Positions 21,036 to 33,594 of a DNA stretch of 64,000 nt are shown here, in pieces. Source of the DNA: Alphaproteobacteria bacterium (GTDB lineage Bacteria > Pseudomonadota > Alphaproteobacteria > Geminicoccales > Geminicoccaceae); NCBI GenBank assembly GCA_026990035.1, contig JALSIM010000021.1, positions 1 to 64,000 of the forward strand. The letters are read 5' to 3'. The stretch's first letter is position 1. Every line of letters starts with the position of its first letter. A program made the position numbers and the translations under genes. The notes under the pieces are model-generated. The model ran no database searches. It was not told the origin of the DNA and saw only the letters and a program-made list of their open reading frames with translations.

Positions 21036-21758
21036 ATGAAGGCAGATATCGGACAGCCGCCGCTGCTCTCGGTGCGGGGGCTGGGTAAGACCTACCGGGT
21101 CGGCGAGATCGAGATCCACGCGCTCCGCGGAGTCGATCTCCAGGTGGCCGCCGGCGAACTGCTGGTGCTGCTGGGGCCCTCGGGCAGTGGCAAGACCACC
21201 TTTCTCAACATTCTGGGTACTCTCGACCTGCCCAGCTCGGGCCGCATACTGTTCCGCGGCCGTGAGCTGACCGACCTCGACGAACGGGCACGCACCCACT
21301 TCCGTCGGCACCATCTGGGCTTCGTGTTCCAGTTCTTCAATCTCATGCCGAGCCTCACCGCCCGCGAGAACGTGGCGCTGGTGACCGAGATCGCGACCCG
21401 GCCGATGGCACCAGAGGAGGCCCTGCAGATGGTCGGCCTCGGGCATCGCCTCGACCATTTCCCGGCCCAGCTCTCAGGCGGCGAGCAGCAACGGGTGGCG
21501 ATCGCCCGGGCCATCGCCAAGCGGCCGGAGCTGCTGCTGTGCGATGAGCCCACCGGCGCGCTCGACAGCGCCACCGGCATCGTCGTGCTGGAGGCCTTGC
21601 GGCAGACCTCGCGGGAGATCGGCGCGACCACCCTGATCGTCACCCACAATGCGGCCATCGCCGCCATGGCCGACCGCGTGGTACGCTTCGCCGACGGCCG
21701 CGTCGTCTCCGTCACCCGCAACCCGCAGCCGGTCGAGCCGGCGGCGCTGAGCTGGTAG
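21036..21758 (+). CDS. ABC transporter ATPase, MacB/LolD type
   Basis: ATP-binding subunit of a type VII (FtsX/MacB-like) ABC system. 240 residues; Walker A GPSGSGKT at 47-54, Q-loop in FVFQFFNL, signature LSGGEQQR at 146-153, Walker B LLLCDEP with Glu171, and the H-loop TLIVTHN. It starts a three-gene unit: the permease follows after 4 bases and the membrane-fusion gene after that. This resembles MacAB or DevBCA efflux, with the ATPase on its own gene. No outer-membrane channel gene is present. The substrate is unknown. Confidence 0.93.
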   Translation: MKADIGQPPLLSVRGLGKTYRVGEIEIHALRGVDLQVAAGELLVLLGPSGSGKTTFLNILGTLDLPSSGRILFRGRELTDLDERARTHFRRHHLGFVFQFFNLMPSLTARENVALVTEIATRPMAPEEALQMVGLGHRLDHFPAQLSGGEQQRVAIARAIAKRPELLLCDEPTGALDSATGIVVLEALRQTSREIGATTLIVTHNAAIAAMADRVVRFADGRVVSVTRNPQPVEPAALSW

Positions 21759-21762
21759 CCGC

Positions 21763-24126
21763 ATGCGCACCCTGCACCGCAAGCTGCTGCGCGATCTCTG
21801 GCGGATGCGGCTGCAGGCGCTGGCGATCGGCCTCGTCATCGGCTCCGGCATCGCCGTCTTCATCATGATGCTGGGAGCGATGGCCTCGCTGGAGGCGACC
21901 CGCGACGCCTACTATGCGCAGAGCCGGTTCGGGCAGCTCTTCGTCCATGCCGAGCGGGTGCCCGCGGCGGTGGGGGAGGCGCTGGAGCGTATCGATGGTG
22001 TGGTCGCCGCGGAAACCCGGATCACCGGCTTCGCGACCCTGACCTTCGCCGATTTCGTCGAGCCGGTGACTGCCCGGCTGGTCTCGGTACCCGAACGCGG
22101 CGGACCCGTCCTCGACCGTCTGGTGATCCGTCAGGGGCGCGGTCTCGCCCCCGACGGGCGGGACGAGGCGCTGGTCAACGAAGCCTTCGCCGAGGCCCAC
22201 GCGCTGCGGCCGGGGGACCGCATCCTCGCCAACATCAACGGCCGGCAGCGGCGCCTGTCGGTGGTCGGCATCGCGCTGTCGCCCGAATTCGTCTACGCCA
22301 TCCCGCCCGGTGCGCTGCTGCCCGACGACCGCCGTTTCGGCGTGCTGTGGCTGAGCCGTAGCACCCTCGAGGCGGCCTTCGATCTCGAAGGCGCCTTCAA
22401 CGATGCGGTCCTGTTCCTCGCCCCGGCGGCCGATCCGGAGGCGGTGCGCGCCGCCGTCGACCGGCTGCTGGAGCCCTATGGAGGGCTGGGCGCCTACGAT
22501 CGCAGCATCCAGGTCTCGGCCTTCTTCGTCGACAACGAGATCCGCCAGCTCCGCACCCTGGCTGCGGTTCTCCCCAGCGTCTTTCTGGTCGTCGGCGCCT
22601 TTCTGCTGCAGGCCATGTGCCGCCGGATGGTGGACACCGAGCGGGAGCAGATCGGCGTCCTCAAGGCCTTCGGCTATGCCGACCGCACCATCGCCACCCA
22701 TTATCTCACCCTGGCCCTGCTGATCGGTCTCCTGGGCGTGGTGCTCGGGCTGCTGGCGGGAAGCTGGACCGCCGGCCGCATCACCGAACTCTACACCCAG
22801 TTCTTCCGCTTCCCGCTGCTCCGCTACCGGCTCGAGCCCTGGGTCTATGCGGTGGCCACCGCGCTCGGTCTGCTCGCCGCCGTGCTCGGGGCCTGGCGCG
22901 CGGTACGGGCCGCCGGCCGCCTGCCACCGGCCCAGGCGATGCGGCCGCCTCCCCCGCCGGCCTACCGGCGCAGGGGCGTTCTCGGGCTGGCCGTGCGCGG
23001 GATCCTCGATCAGCCGACCCTCATGCTGCTGCGCCATCTGCTGCGCTGGCCGCTGCGGAGCGGCCTCGCCATCCTCGGCATTGCCGCGGCGCTGGCGCTG
23101 CTGCTGGCGGCCATGCAGTGGCGGGACGCCACGGCGTATCTGGTGCAGAAGGAGTTCTTCGAAGCCCGTCGCATGGATTTCACGGTCGGTTTCTTCGACC
23201 CGCTGGCCCCGGCGGTCGTCCCGCAGATGGCGCGATTGCCGGGAGTACTCCGGGTCGAGCCGCGGCGCAGCCTCGCCGTGCGTTTCCGCAACGGCAACAG
23301 GGTGAAACGCGGCTCCATCACCGGCCTGGCGCCGCAGGGCAGGCTGCGGCGGGTGATCGATGTCGAGAAGGGCCCCGTCCTCCCCGACGATCAGGGGGTT
23401 CTCCTGTCTCGGACGCTGGCCGCCATCCTCGGGGTCGGACGCGGCGGCCGGATCATCGTCGAAACCCTCGAGGACCGCCGGCGTTCCGTGGAACTGCCGG
23501 TGAGCGGCCTGTTTTCCACATATCTGGGCATCCCTGCCTATGCCTCCATCGCCCTCGTCGATCGTCTTTCCGGCATCGGGGATCGGGTGGGCGGCGTCGA
23601 TCTGACGATCGATCCGGCCCGCCGCAACGCCTTCTTCCGGGCGTTGCGGGAAAGCCCCGAAGTGGCCGCTGTGGCGTCGCGGGAGGCCCGTATCCGCGCC
23701 TTCGAGACGACCATGGCCGAGACCATCGATATCGTCGTCGCCTTCTACGTGGCCTTCGCCCTGCTGCTGACCTTCGGCACCGTCTTCAACACCGGGCGCA
23801 TCGCCCTTTCCGAGCGTGGCCGCGAGCTCGCCAGCCTGCGTCTGCTGGGCTATTCGGCGCTCGAGGCCAGTTACGTGCTGGTCGGCGAACTGGTGCTGAT
23901 GGCCCTCCTGGCGCTGCCACTGGGGCTGGCACTGGGCTGGCTGCTGGCGGTGTGGATCATCGCCACCGTGGACAACGAGCTGTTCCGCATGCCGCTGGTC
24001 GTCTTCCCCACCACCATGGCTTGGGCCCTGCTGGCGGTGATGGCGGCGGCGCTGGTGACGGCATTGGCGCTGGCCCGCCGGGTGTTCCGGCTGGATCTGG
24101 TGGCCGTTCTCAAGAGCCGGGAGTAG
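21763..24126 (+). CDS. ABC transporter permease with two FtsX domains
   Basis: 787-residue inner-membrane permease. Eight hydrophobic segments fall near 19-41, 265-287, 308-330, 357-382, 428-450, 657-680, 705-735 and 747-770. The first four and last four form two FtsX-type units, each with a large periplasmic domain after its first helix. This ABC3/LolE-like double arrangement suggests a mechanotransmission machine moving lipid-like or peptide cargo from the periplasmic side rather than a simple pore. Cotranscribed with the ATPase (4 bases upstream) and the HlyD protein (5 bases downstream). Confidence 0.9.
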   Translation: MRTLHRKLLRDLWRMRLQALAIGLVIGSGIAVFIMMLGAMASLEATRDAYYAQSRFGQLFVHAERVPAAVGEALERIDGVVAAETRITGFATLTFADFVEPVTARLVSVPERGGPVLDRLVIRQGRGLAPDGRDEALVNEAFAEAHALRPGDRILANINGRQRRLSVVGIALSPEFVYAIPPGALLPDDRRFGVLWLSRSTLEAAFDLEGAFNDAVLFLAPAADPEAVRAAVDRLLEPYGGLGAYDRSIQVSAFFVDNEIRQLRTLAAVLPSVFLVVGAFLLQAMCRRMVDTEREQIGVLKAFGYADRTIATHYLTLALLIGLLGVVLGLLAGSWTAGRITELYTQFFRFPLLRYRLEPWVYAVATALGLLAAVLGAWRAVRAAGRLPPAQAMRPPPPPAYRRRGVLGLAVRGILDQPTLMLLRHLLRWPLRSGLAILGIAAALALLLAAMQWRDATAYLVQKEFFEARRMDFTVGFFDPLAPAVVPQMARLPGVLRVEPRRSLAVRFRNGNRVKRGSITGLAPQGRLRRVIDVEKGPVLPDDQGVLLSRTLAAILGVGRGGRIIVETLEDRRRSVELPVSGLFSTYLGIPAYASIALVDRLSGIGDRVGGVDLTIDPARRNAFFRALRESPEVAAVASREARIRAFETTMAETIDIVVAFYVAFALLLTFGTVFNTGRIALSERGRELASLRLLGYSALEASYVLVGELVLMALLALPLGLALGWLLAVWIIATVDNELFRMPLVVFPTTMAWALLAVMAAALVTALALARRVFRLDLVAVLKSRE
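24119..24123 (+). promoter_or_regulatory. ribosome site fixing a TTG start
   Basis: GGGAG, overlapping the last codons of the permease gene, lies exactly 8 bases before TTG 24132, the only start codon that places the HlyD protein's membrane anchor at its N terminus. Confidence 0.5.
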
Positions 24127-24131
24127 AGCCC

Positions 24132-25346
24132 TTGTCGCCGCGAACGAGGCGCGTGCTGTTCTGGTTGCCGCTCCTGCTGGTGCTGGCCGGCGGCATCGCC
24201 TTTCTGCTGCGGCCCCGGCCGGTGCCGGTGGAAACCGCCACGGTGCGCCGGGCGCCATTGGTGGTGGCGGTCGAGGAAGAGGGCCGGACGCGGGCAAAGG
24301 AAGTCTATCGCGTCCTCGCCCCGGTCGCCGGTCGGCTGCGTCGGATCTCCCTCGATCCGGGCGATCCGGTACGGGCGGGCGAAACCGTGCTGGCCCGCAT
24401 CGAGCCCACCCATCCCGCATTTCTGGACATCCGCACCCGGCGCGAGCTGGAGGCCGAAGTGAAGAGGGCCGAAGCCGCCGTCAGCATGGCCGAGGCCGAG
24501 CGGGACAAGGTCCGGGCGGCACTCGACTATGCCCGGGCGGAGCTGGAGCGGTCGCGGCGTCTCGTGACCAAGAACTATCTCGCCGCTTCCGTGCTGGACC
24601 GGGCGGAAATGGAATACCGCACGCGCCTCGCCGAACTCCGGGCGGCGGAGGCGCTGGTGGAGCAGCGGCGCTTCGAACTGGAGACCGCCCGTGCACGGCT
24701 GATCGGTCCGCCCGCGCAGGTCGATGGCGGGCTGGCGAAAAAGGGATGCTGCATCGAGCTGCGGGCGCCGGCGAGTGGCAGCGTGTTCCGGGTACTTCGT
24801 CGCGATGCCGGCGCCGTGGAAGCGGGCGCACCGCTTCTGGAGCTGGGCGATCCCCACGATCTGGAAGTCGTGGTCGACGTGCTGTCCCGGGACGGCGCAC
24901 GGATCGCGGCCGGTGCCCCCGTGCGTCTGACCGAATGGGGCGGGGAGGGCGCCCTGCGGGGAAGGGTCCGCCGCGTCGAGCCGGCAGGCTATACCAAGGT
25001 CTCCGCGCTCGGCATCGAGGAGCAGCGGGTCGACGTGCTCATCGACTTCACCGAGCCGCCGCCCGCGCAGCTCGGTCACGGTTTCCGGGTGATGGCCGCG
25101 ATCACCGTCTGGTCGGGCGAGGATGTGCTGCAGGTGCCGGCCGGTGCCCTGTTCCGCCGGGGCGCCGACTGGATGGTGTTCGTGATCGAGGATGGCCGGG
25201 CCCGCCTGCGCCGCCTGCGCATCGGCCGGCGCAACCCCGGGGCCGCGCAGGTCCTGGGCGGCCTCGCCGCGGGCGAGCAGGTCATCCTGTTCCCCAGCGA
25301 TCGCATCGCCGATGGCGTGAAGGTCCGCCCGATGCCGAGCGGGTGA
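24132..25346 (+). CDS. HlyD/MacA-type periplasmic adaptor protein
   Basis: Membrane-fusion protein for the preceding ABC genes. 404 residues from a TTG start: an N-terminal anchor (about 8-26), a split lipoyl domain whose halves flank an Ala/Glu/Arg-rich coiled coil (about 97-190), then beta-barrel and membrane-proximal domains. The second lipoyl half begins after a Cys-Cys pair (KKGCCIELRAPASG). The protein would bridge the permease to an outer-membrane channel encoded elsewhere. Start choice rests on GGGAG 8 bases upstream; no ATG lies near the anchor. Confidence 0.9.
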   Translation: MSPRTRRVLFWLPLLLVLAGGIAFLLRPRPVPVETATVRRAPLVVAVEEEGRTRAKEVYRVLAPVAGRLRRISLDPGDPVRAGETVLARIEPTHPAFLDIRTRRELEAEVKRAEAAVSMAEAERDKVRAALDYARAELERSRRLVTKNYLAASVLDRAEMEYRTRLAELRAAEALVEQRRFELETARARLIGPPAQVDGGLAKKGCCIELRAPASGSVFRVLRRDAGAVEAGAPLLELGDPHDLEVVVDVLSRDGARIAAGAPVRLTEWGGEGALRGRVRRVEPAGYTKVSALGIEEQRVDVLIDFTEPPPAQLGHGFRVMAAITVWSGEDVLQVPAGALFRRGADWMVFVIEDGRARLRRLRIGRRNPGAAQVLGGLAAGEQVILFPSDRIADGVKVRPMPSG

Positions 25347-25376
25347 GGGGGCTCCGCCGCGACCGGTGAGAGAGGC

Positions 25377-25406
25377 TTCGCAGCGGCACGTGTTTGCCGC
25401 TATGCT
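25377..25406 (+). promoter_or_regulatory. possible promoter of the dehydrogenase/aldolase pair
   Basis: TTCGCA (25377-25382), 18 bases, TATGCT (25401-25406). The -10 is good (4 of 6 matches), the -35 weak. It would give a leader of about 33 bases before ATG 25446. Confidence 0.35.
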
Positions 25407-25445
25407 GCCATCCGGCCGGAGCGATCGAGGCAGGGGAGGAACGTG

Positions 25446-26543
25446 ATGCTGATCGCGGTGGCGCCGCTCGACCGGCTCGTTCGCGCGGTGTTCACGAGGA
25501 AAGGCTGCCCCGAGGAGGAGGCGGCACGGATCGCCCACTATCTGATCAAGGCCAATCTCACCGGTCACGACAGCCACGGGGTGATCCGGGTGCCACGGTA
25601 TCTGGCCTGGATCGACGCGGGCTGGATGCGGCCCGGCCGGCATGTGCGTGCGCTCGTGGACACGCCGGTACTGGCCGTGCTCGACGGCCAGTTCGGGATG
25701 GGCCAGACGGTGGGACCGGAGGCCACCCGGGCCGGCATCGCCAAGGCCCGCGAGCAGGGGGTCGCGGTGATCGCCCTCAGGAACGCCGGCCATCTCGGCC
25801 GCATCGGCGATTTCGCCGAGATGGCGATCGAGGCGGGGCTGGTGTCGATCCATTTCGTCAACGTCTTCGCCTCCCTCCTGGTCGCCCCCTTCGGCGCCGC
25901 CAGCCGGCGCTTTTCCACCAATCCCGTGGCGATCGGCGTGCCCACCGGCGACGATGCCCCCTTCGTGCTCGATTTCGCCACCGCCTATGTCGCCGAGGGC
26001 AAGGTGCTGGTCGCCCATCAGGGCGGCAAGCCCGTACCCGACACCGCCCTCGTCGACGAGGCCGGCAATCTCACCGGCGATCCGCGCGCCCTTTACGGGG
26101 ACCAGCCGGGTGCGAGCTATCCCGATCCGACCCGGGGCAAGGGGGCGCTTCGGCCCTTCGGCGAGCACAAGGGTTCGGGTCTGGCGCTGGCCTGCGAATT
26201 GCTGGCCGGTGCCCTCACCGGTTCGGGTGTCAACGTCGGCGAATCGGGCGCCTTCCACAACGGCATGCTGTCGATCTATCTGGACCCGGCCCGTTTCGAC
26301 ACCGAGAACCGGTTCCTGGCCGATGTGCGGGCCTTCATCGCATGGGTGAAGGCGGCCCGTCCCACCGATCCCGTGGAAGGGGTGCTGATCCCCGGGGACA
26401 AGGAACGGCGTACCGAGGCCGAACGCCGGGCCGGCGGCATCCCGCTGGCCAACGAGAGCTGGGAAGCGATTCTCGATGCCGCCCGCGAGGTGGGCCTGAG
26501 CGACGCGGAGATCGCCGAACTTCTGGAGGAGGGGGCGAAATGA
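25446..26543 (+). CDS. Ldh_2-family (malate/L-lactate-type) NAD(P)H oxidoreductase
   Basis: Member of the family of YbiC, DpkA and ureidoglycolate dehydrogenase, which reduce or oxidise 2-keto/2-hydroxy acids or cyclic imines and do not use a classical Rossmann fold. 365 residues. Family motifs: the catalytic His region SHGVIRVPRY, the substrate/cofactor block NAGHLGRIGDFAEMA, the FSTNPVAIGVPTGD stretch, and FGEHKGSGLALACELL. ATG 25446 is chosen over an adjacent GTG because GGGGAGGA is better spaced. The stop overlaps the RraA-like gene by 4 bases, so the two products probably act in one pathway. The exact substrate cannot be read from sequence. Confidence 0.88.
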   Translation: MLIAVAPLDRLVRAVFTRKGCPEEEAARIAHYLIKANLTGHDSHGVIRVPRYLAWIDAGWMRPGRHVRALVDTPVLAVLDGQFGMGQTVGPEATRAGIAKAREQGVAVIALRNAGHLGRIGDFAEMAIEAGLVSIHFVNVFASLLVAPFGAASRRFSTNPVAIGVPTGDDAPFVLDFATAYVAEGKVLVAHQGGKPVPDTALVDEAGNLTGDPRALYGDQPGASYPDPTRGKGALRPFGEHKGSGLALACELLAGALTGSGVNVGESGAFHNGMLSIYLDPARFDTENRFLADVRAFIAWVKAARPTDPVEGVLIPGDKERRTEAERRAGGIPLANESWEAILDAAREVGLSDAEIAELLEEGAK

Positions 26544-27238
26544 TCGTCGACGCCGAACTCATCGCGCATCTGCGGGCCTTCGACACCCCCACCATCTGCA
26601 ACGCGCTCGAGATCGTCATGCCCGAACGGCGGGGCTACGGGTTCACCATCCGACCGTTCGTCGCCGCCGACCCGGAGCTGCCGCCCATCTGCGGCCATGC
26701 GCGTACGGCCACCATCCGCGCCTGCCGGCCGAGCCATCTTCCGGCCGCGGAAGCGAAGGCGAGGCGTCTCGCCTACTACGAATACGTGGCGAAGGAGCCG
26801 TCGCCGACGGTGGTGGTGATTCAGGATCTCGATCCGATCCCGGGCTTCGGGGCCTTCTGGGGCGAAGTCAACAGCGCCATCCACCGGGGGCTCGGCTGCC
26901 TCGGCTGCGTCACCAACGGCTCGATCCGCGATCTCGACGCCATCGCTCCCGAATTCCAGCTTCTCGCCGGGTCGGTGGGGCCGAGCCACGCCTTCGTCCA
27001 TATCGAAGCCTTCGATGTGCCGGTCGAGGTCCACGGCATGGCGGTCCGTCCCGGCGATCTGGTCCATGCCGATCGCCACGGCGCGGTGGTCGTTCCGGAG
27101 ACCGCCCTGCCCGGCCTGGGAGAAGCCATCGACCTCCTGGTCCGGCGCGAGCGGCACATCCTGAACGCCGCCCGTGCCGAGGATTTCTCCATCGAACGGC
27201 TGCGCCGGGTGCTGGCCGAGGCGGAGGAGATCCACTGA
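26540..27238 (+). CDS. RraA/HMG-aldolase-family protein
   Basis: 232 residues of the RraA-like superfamily, whose members are class II 4-hydroxy-4-methyl-2-oxoglutarate aldolases/oxaloacetate decarboxylases or, in E. coli RraA, an RNase E inhibitor. The metal/substrate motif NGSIRDLDA keeps the Arg-Asp pair, which argues for an enzyme rather than an RNase inhibitor. The acidic residue often seen three positions after the Asp is Ala here. The block FWGEVNSAIHRGLGC fits the conserved Gly-rich active-site region. ATG overlaps the upstream stop (ATGA). Likely role: aldol cleavage or decarboxylation of a keto acid linked to the Ldh_2 partner; inferred from pairing. Confidence 0.85.
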   Translation: MIVDAELIAHLRAFDTPTICNALEIVMPERRGYGFTIRPFVAADPELPPICGHARTATIRACRPSHLPAAEAKARRLAYYEYVAKEPSPTVVVIQDLDPIPGFGAFWGEVNSAIHRGLGCLGCVTNGSIRDLDAIAPEFQLLAGSVGPSHAFVHIEAFDVPVEVHGMAVRPGDLVHADRHGAVVVPETALPGLGEAIDLLVRRERHILNAARAEDFSIERLRRVLAEAEEIH

Positions 27239-27242
27239 GAAA

Positions 27243-27278
27243 GCGAAAAGGGCCCGCCTGCAGGCGGGCCCTTTTCGC
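27243..27278. terminator. bidirectional terminator between the RraA-like gene and lon
   Basis: A perfect 36-base palindrome, each 18-base arm of the form GCGAAAAGGGCCCGCCTG, centred between 27260 and 27261. On either strand the GC stem is preceded by A's and followed by CTTTTCG, so it can stop both converging transcripts. It fills most of the 61-base gap. Confidence 0.9.
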
Positions 27279-27299
27279 AAGGGGACGGTCCGGCCGGGC

Positions 27300-29711
<2,412 letters not shown>

Positions 29712-29773
29712 TGGACCTCGCGTTGAGAGCGGAGAAGCCGAGCGACCGGACGGTCGGGGACGGGCTTCCGCGT

Positions 29774-29805
29774 TAGAAGTGGCGCCGGACGGGCGGGGTT
29801 TCAAG
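29774..29805 (-). promoter_or_regulatory. candidate RpoH (sigma32)-type promoter of lon
   Basis: On the minus strand, CTTGAAA (29805-29799), 16 bases, CCACTTCTA (29782-29774). This matches the heat-shock pattern CTTGAA - N13 to 17 - CCCCATnTA at the whole -35 and six of nine -10 positions. It lies in the 126-base gap between clpX and lon, with a predicted leader of about 55 bases. lon is a classic RpoH target, which supports the reading but does not prove it. Confidence 0.45.
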
Positions 29806-29837
29806 CAACGGCCGGCGGCCCGGCCGGCGCGATGGAA

Positions 29838-31100
<1,263 letters not shown>

Positions 31101-31132
31101 CGCCACTCAGATCCGATGCCGAAAACTAGGGT

Positions 31133-31161
31133 ATGGTAACGGCGTGACCCTTGCGAGACAA
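31133..31161 (-). promoter_or_regulatory. predicted promoter of clpX
   Basis: TTGTCT (31161-31156), 17 bases, TACCAT (31138-31133), reading on the minus strand. It predicts initiation near 31126 and a leader of about 26 bases. It indicates that clpX can be transcribed apart from clpP. The rest of the 192-base gap shows nothing else I can name. Confidence 0.55.
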
Positions 31162-31292
31162 CCACTTATCGAACCGTGGCGCGCAAAGGCGGTGCCGCGC
31201 TCTCCCGGCGAATGATAAGGTAGGGCGTCGCGTTCCCGCTGCAACCGCCCCTGTGGCGCGGCTGCAACGCTCCATCCGGCCGGGGGACGGGC

Positions 31293-31922
31293 TCAGGCCT
31301 GGTCCTGCGGCTTGGTGGGACGCTTGGCGATGACCTCGTCGATGAGGCCGAATTCCTTGGCCTCCGTCGCCGTCATGAAGGTGTCGCGTTCCATCTTCGC
31401 CTCCACCTCCTCGAGCGGCTGTCCCGTGTGCTGGGCGTAGATTTCGTTCAACCTGCGCTTGAGATTGAGGATCTCGCGGGCGTGGATCTCGATGTCCGTG
31501 GCCTGGCCCTGGAAGCCGCCCGAGGGCTGGTGGGTCATGATCCGGGCATGGGGCAACGCGAACCGCTTGCCCTTGGTGCCCGCGGTCAGCAGCAGCGAGC
31601 CCATGCTCGCCGCCTGGCCGATGCAGATGGTGGCGATGTCCGGGCGGATGTACTGCATGGTATCGTAGATGGCGAGGCCGGAGGTGACGAGGCCGCCCGG
31701 TGAGTTGATGTAGAGGCTGATGTCCTTGTCGGGGTTCTCCGCCTCCAGGAACAGGAGCTGGGCGGTCACCAGGCTCGCCATGTGGTCGTCGACGGGACCC
31801 ATCAGGAAGATGATGCGCTCCTTGAGCATCCGCGAATAGATGTCGTAGGCGCGCTCGCCCCGCGGGGTCTGCTCGACCACCATCGGCACCAGCTGGCTGA
31901 TGATCGGGTCGTCGTTGGTCAT
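31293..31922 (-). CDS. clpP: ClpP, proteolytic subunit of Clp protease
   Basis: Self-compartmentalised serine peptidase of the cytoplasm. 209 residues with catalytic Ser106 (QAASMGS), His131 (MTHQPSGG) and Asp180 (MERDTFM). The N-terminal [20 protein letters not shown] is the processed/axial-loop region seen in single essential ClpPs. 27 bases separate it from tig. Only one clpP is visible here. Confidence 0.98.
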   Translation of the reverse strand: MTNDDPIISQLVPMVVEQTPRGERAYDIYSRMLKERIIFLMGPVDDHMASLVTAQLLFLEAENPDKDISLYINSPGGLVTSGLAIYDTMQYIRPDIATICIGQAASMGSLLLTAGTKGKRFALPHARIMTHQPSGGFQGQATDIEIHAREILNLKRRLNEIYAQHTGQPLEEVEAKMERDTFMTATEAKEFGLIDEVIAKRPTKPQDQA

Positions 31923-31949
31923 CCGTCCTCCATTGCCGCAGGCGGAGCC

Positions 31950-33356
31950 TCAGCCCCGGTCCTGCGCCGGCTGCGCTTCTTCCTCTGCGGCCGCCACTTT
32001 GGCTGCGGCCTCGGCACCCGCGACGGCGTCCTCCTCGTCCTCCGGCTCCTCGAACAGCTCGTCCACGCTCACCTTTTCCTCGCGGATCTTGGCCAGTTCG
32101 AAGATGAAATCCACCACCTTGTCCTCGAACAGCGGGGCACGGAGCTGTTCCAGGGCTCCCGGATTGTTGCGGAAGAAATCGAACACCTCCCGCTCGCGAC
32201 CGGGATAGCGCCGGGCCTCGCGGATCATGGCCTGCTGCAGCTCCTCGGCCTCGACCTTGATCTGGTTCTTGTTGCCGATCTCGGAAAGGATCAGGCCGAG
32301 ACGGACCCGACGCTCGGCGATGTCCCGGTATTCCCGCCGGAGTTCCTCTTCGCTCTTGCCGGTGCTCTCGAAGCCGGTACCCGAACGCTCCATCTCTTCG
32401 GTGAGCTGCTTCCAGATGGTCTCGAACTCGAGATCCACCATGCCCTGGGGCACCTCGAAGCCGTAGGTCGCGGCCAGATGGTCGAGAAGCTGGCGTTTCA
32501 TCTTGTCCCGCGCCCGCTGCCTGTACTCCTGCTCGAGACGTTCGCGGATCGCCTTGTCGAGCTCCTCCAGCTTCTCGAAGCCGTAGGCCTTGGCGAGCTC
32601 GTCGTCGATGGCCAGCGGCTTCGGCTCCCGTACCTCCTTGACGGTGCCTTCGAAGACGAGCCGCCGGCCCGCGAGATCCTTGTTGGGATGATCTTCGGGC
32701 ACGGTCAGCTCGAGCCGGAACGTGTCGCCCGGCTTCTTGCCGACCAACCCCTCCTCGAAGCCGGGGAGCATGCTGCCCGAACCGAGGACCACCGGCAGAT
32801 CACTGGCGGAGCCGCCTTCGAACTTCTCGCCGTCGCGGTAGCCGGTGAAGTCGATCACCACCTGATCGCCTTCCCGCGCCGGGCGGGGTTCTTCGGGGGC
32901 CTCGTACTGGCGCTGCGCCTTGGCGAGGTTCTCGAGGGACCTCCGGACCCGTTCCTCGTCCACCTCGGCGGTGTAGCGCACGAGCTCGATCGCCGACAGA
33001 TCGACCTCCGGAACCTCCGGCAGGACCTCGAGGTCGATGCTGAATTCGAGATCCTTGCCCTCGTCGAAGGAGGTGACTTCGACCTTGGGGCGCAGGGCCG
33101 GCTTCAGCTCGTGTTCGGCGAGCACCTTGCGCGAGCCTTCCTCGACCACCTGCTCCAGGATCTCGCCCAGCACCGAGGGGCCGTAGCGCTTGCGCAGGAG
33201 CCCGATCGGCACCTTGCCCGGACGGAAGCCGGGGAGCCGGACCGTCTTGGCGAGCTCGGCCAGGCGCTTTTGGACCCGCTCCTCGATGTCGGCGGCGTCG
33301 TAGGTGACCTTGTAGCCCCGCTTGAGGCCCTCCCGGGCGGTTTCCTTGATTTCCAT
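31950..33356 (-). CDS. tig: trigger factor
   Basis: Ribosome-bound chaperone with peptidyl-prolyl isomerase activity. 468 residues: the ribosome-binding loop GFRPGKVP near residue 44, a FKBP-type domain at about 150-245 (GDQVVIDFTGY and EGLVGKKPGDTFRL), then the helical C-terminal domain. The tail ends with an Ala/Glu-rich stretch. The frame is open upstream into the tRNA-Leu gene, but MEIKETAREGLKR is the natural start, with AGGA just upstream. It lies 59 bases after tRNA-Leu and may be cotranscribed with it. First protein gene of tig-clpP. Confidence 0.96.
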   Translation of the reverse strand: MEIKETAREGLKRGYKVTYDAADIEERVQKRLAELAKTVRLPGFRPGKVPIGLLRKRYGPSVLGEILEQVVEEGSRKVLAEHELKPALRPKVEVTSFDEGKDLEFSIDLEVLPEVPEVDLSAIELVRYTAEVDEERVRRSLENLAKAQRQYEAPEEPRPAREGDQVVIDFTGYRDGEKFEGGSASDLPVVLGSGSMLPGFEEGLVGKKPGDTFRLELTVPEDHPNKDLAGRRLVFEGTVKEVREPKPLAIDDELAKAYGFEKLEELDKAIRERLEQEYRQRARDKMKRQLLDHLAATYGFEVPQGMVDLEFETIWKQLTEEMERSGTGFESTGKSEEELRREYRDIAERRVRLGLILSEIGNKNQIKVEAEELQQAMIREARRYPGREREVFDFFRNNPGALEQLRAPLFEDKVVDFIFELAKIREEKVSVDELFEEPEDEEDAVAGAEAAAKVAAAEEEAQPAQDRG

Positions 33357-33415
33357 GTTCCTGCTCTCGATCGATTTCGGGGATCCCGCCGCCGTCTCGC
33401 CGGTCCGCGTCCCGC

Positions 33416-33500
33416 TGGTGCGGGCGGCGAGACTCGAACTCGCACGGCTCTCGCCACGGGAACCTAAATCCCGCGTGTCTACCGATTCCACCACGCCCGC
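33416..33500 (-). tRNA. tRNA-Leu, anticodon UAG
   Basis: 85 bases including an encoded CCA. Acceptor arms GCGGGCG and CGCCCGC pair fully. The anticodon stem CGGGA/TCCCG encloses TTTAGGT, so the anticodon is TAG. A long variable arm (TGGCGAGAGCCGT) marks a class II tRNA, and the T arm GCGAG-TTCGAGT-CTCGC is intact. It reads CUN leucine codons. Confidence 0.97.
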
Positions 33501-33536
33501 GCCGGTCGGAGGCCGCACGGCCGGCGGACCGGGCCT

Positions 33537-33566
33537 GCTATAGCGCATCGCGGCCGGGCGCGCCAA
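33537..33566 (-). promoter_or_regulatory. predicted promoter of tRNA-Leu (and perhaps tig)
   Basis: TTGGCG (33566-33561), 18 bases, TATAGC (33542-33537) on the minus strand, 37 bases before the tRNA 5' end. A small inverted repeat GCCAAC-GCT-GTTGGC (33562-33576) overlaps the -35 and lies just after the folC stop, so it may also help to end folC transcription. Confidence 0.45.
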
Positions 33567-33594
33567 CGCTGTTGGCGGGCGGCCGGAACGCGGC

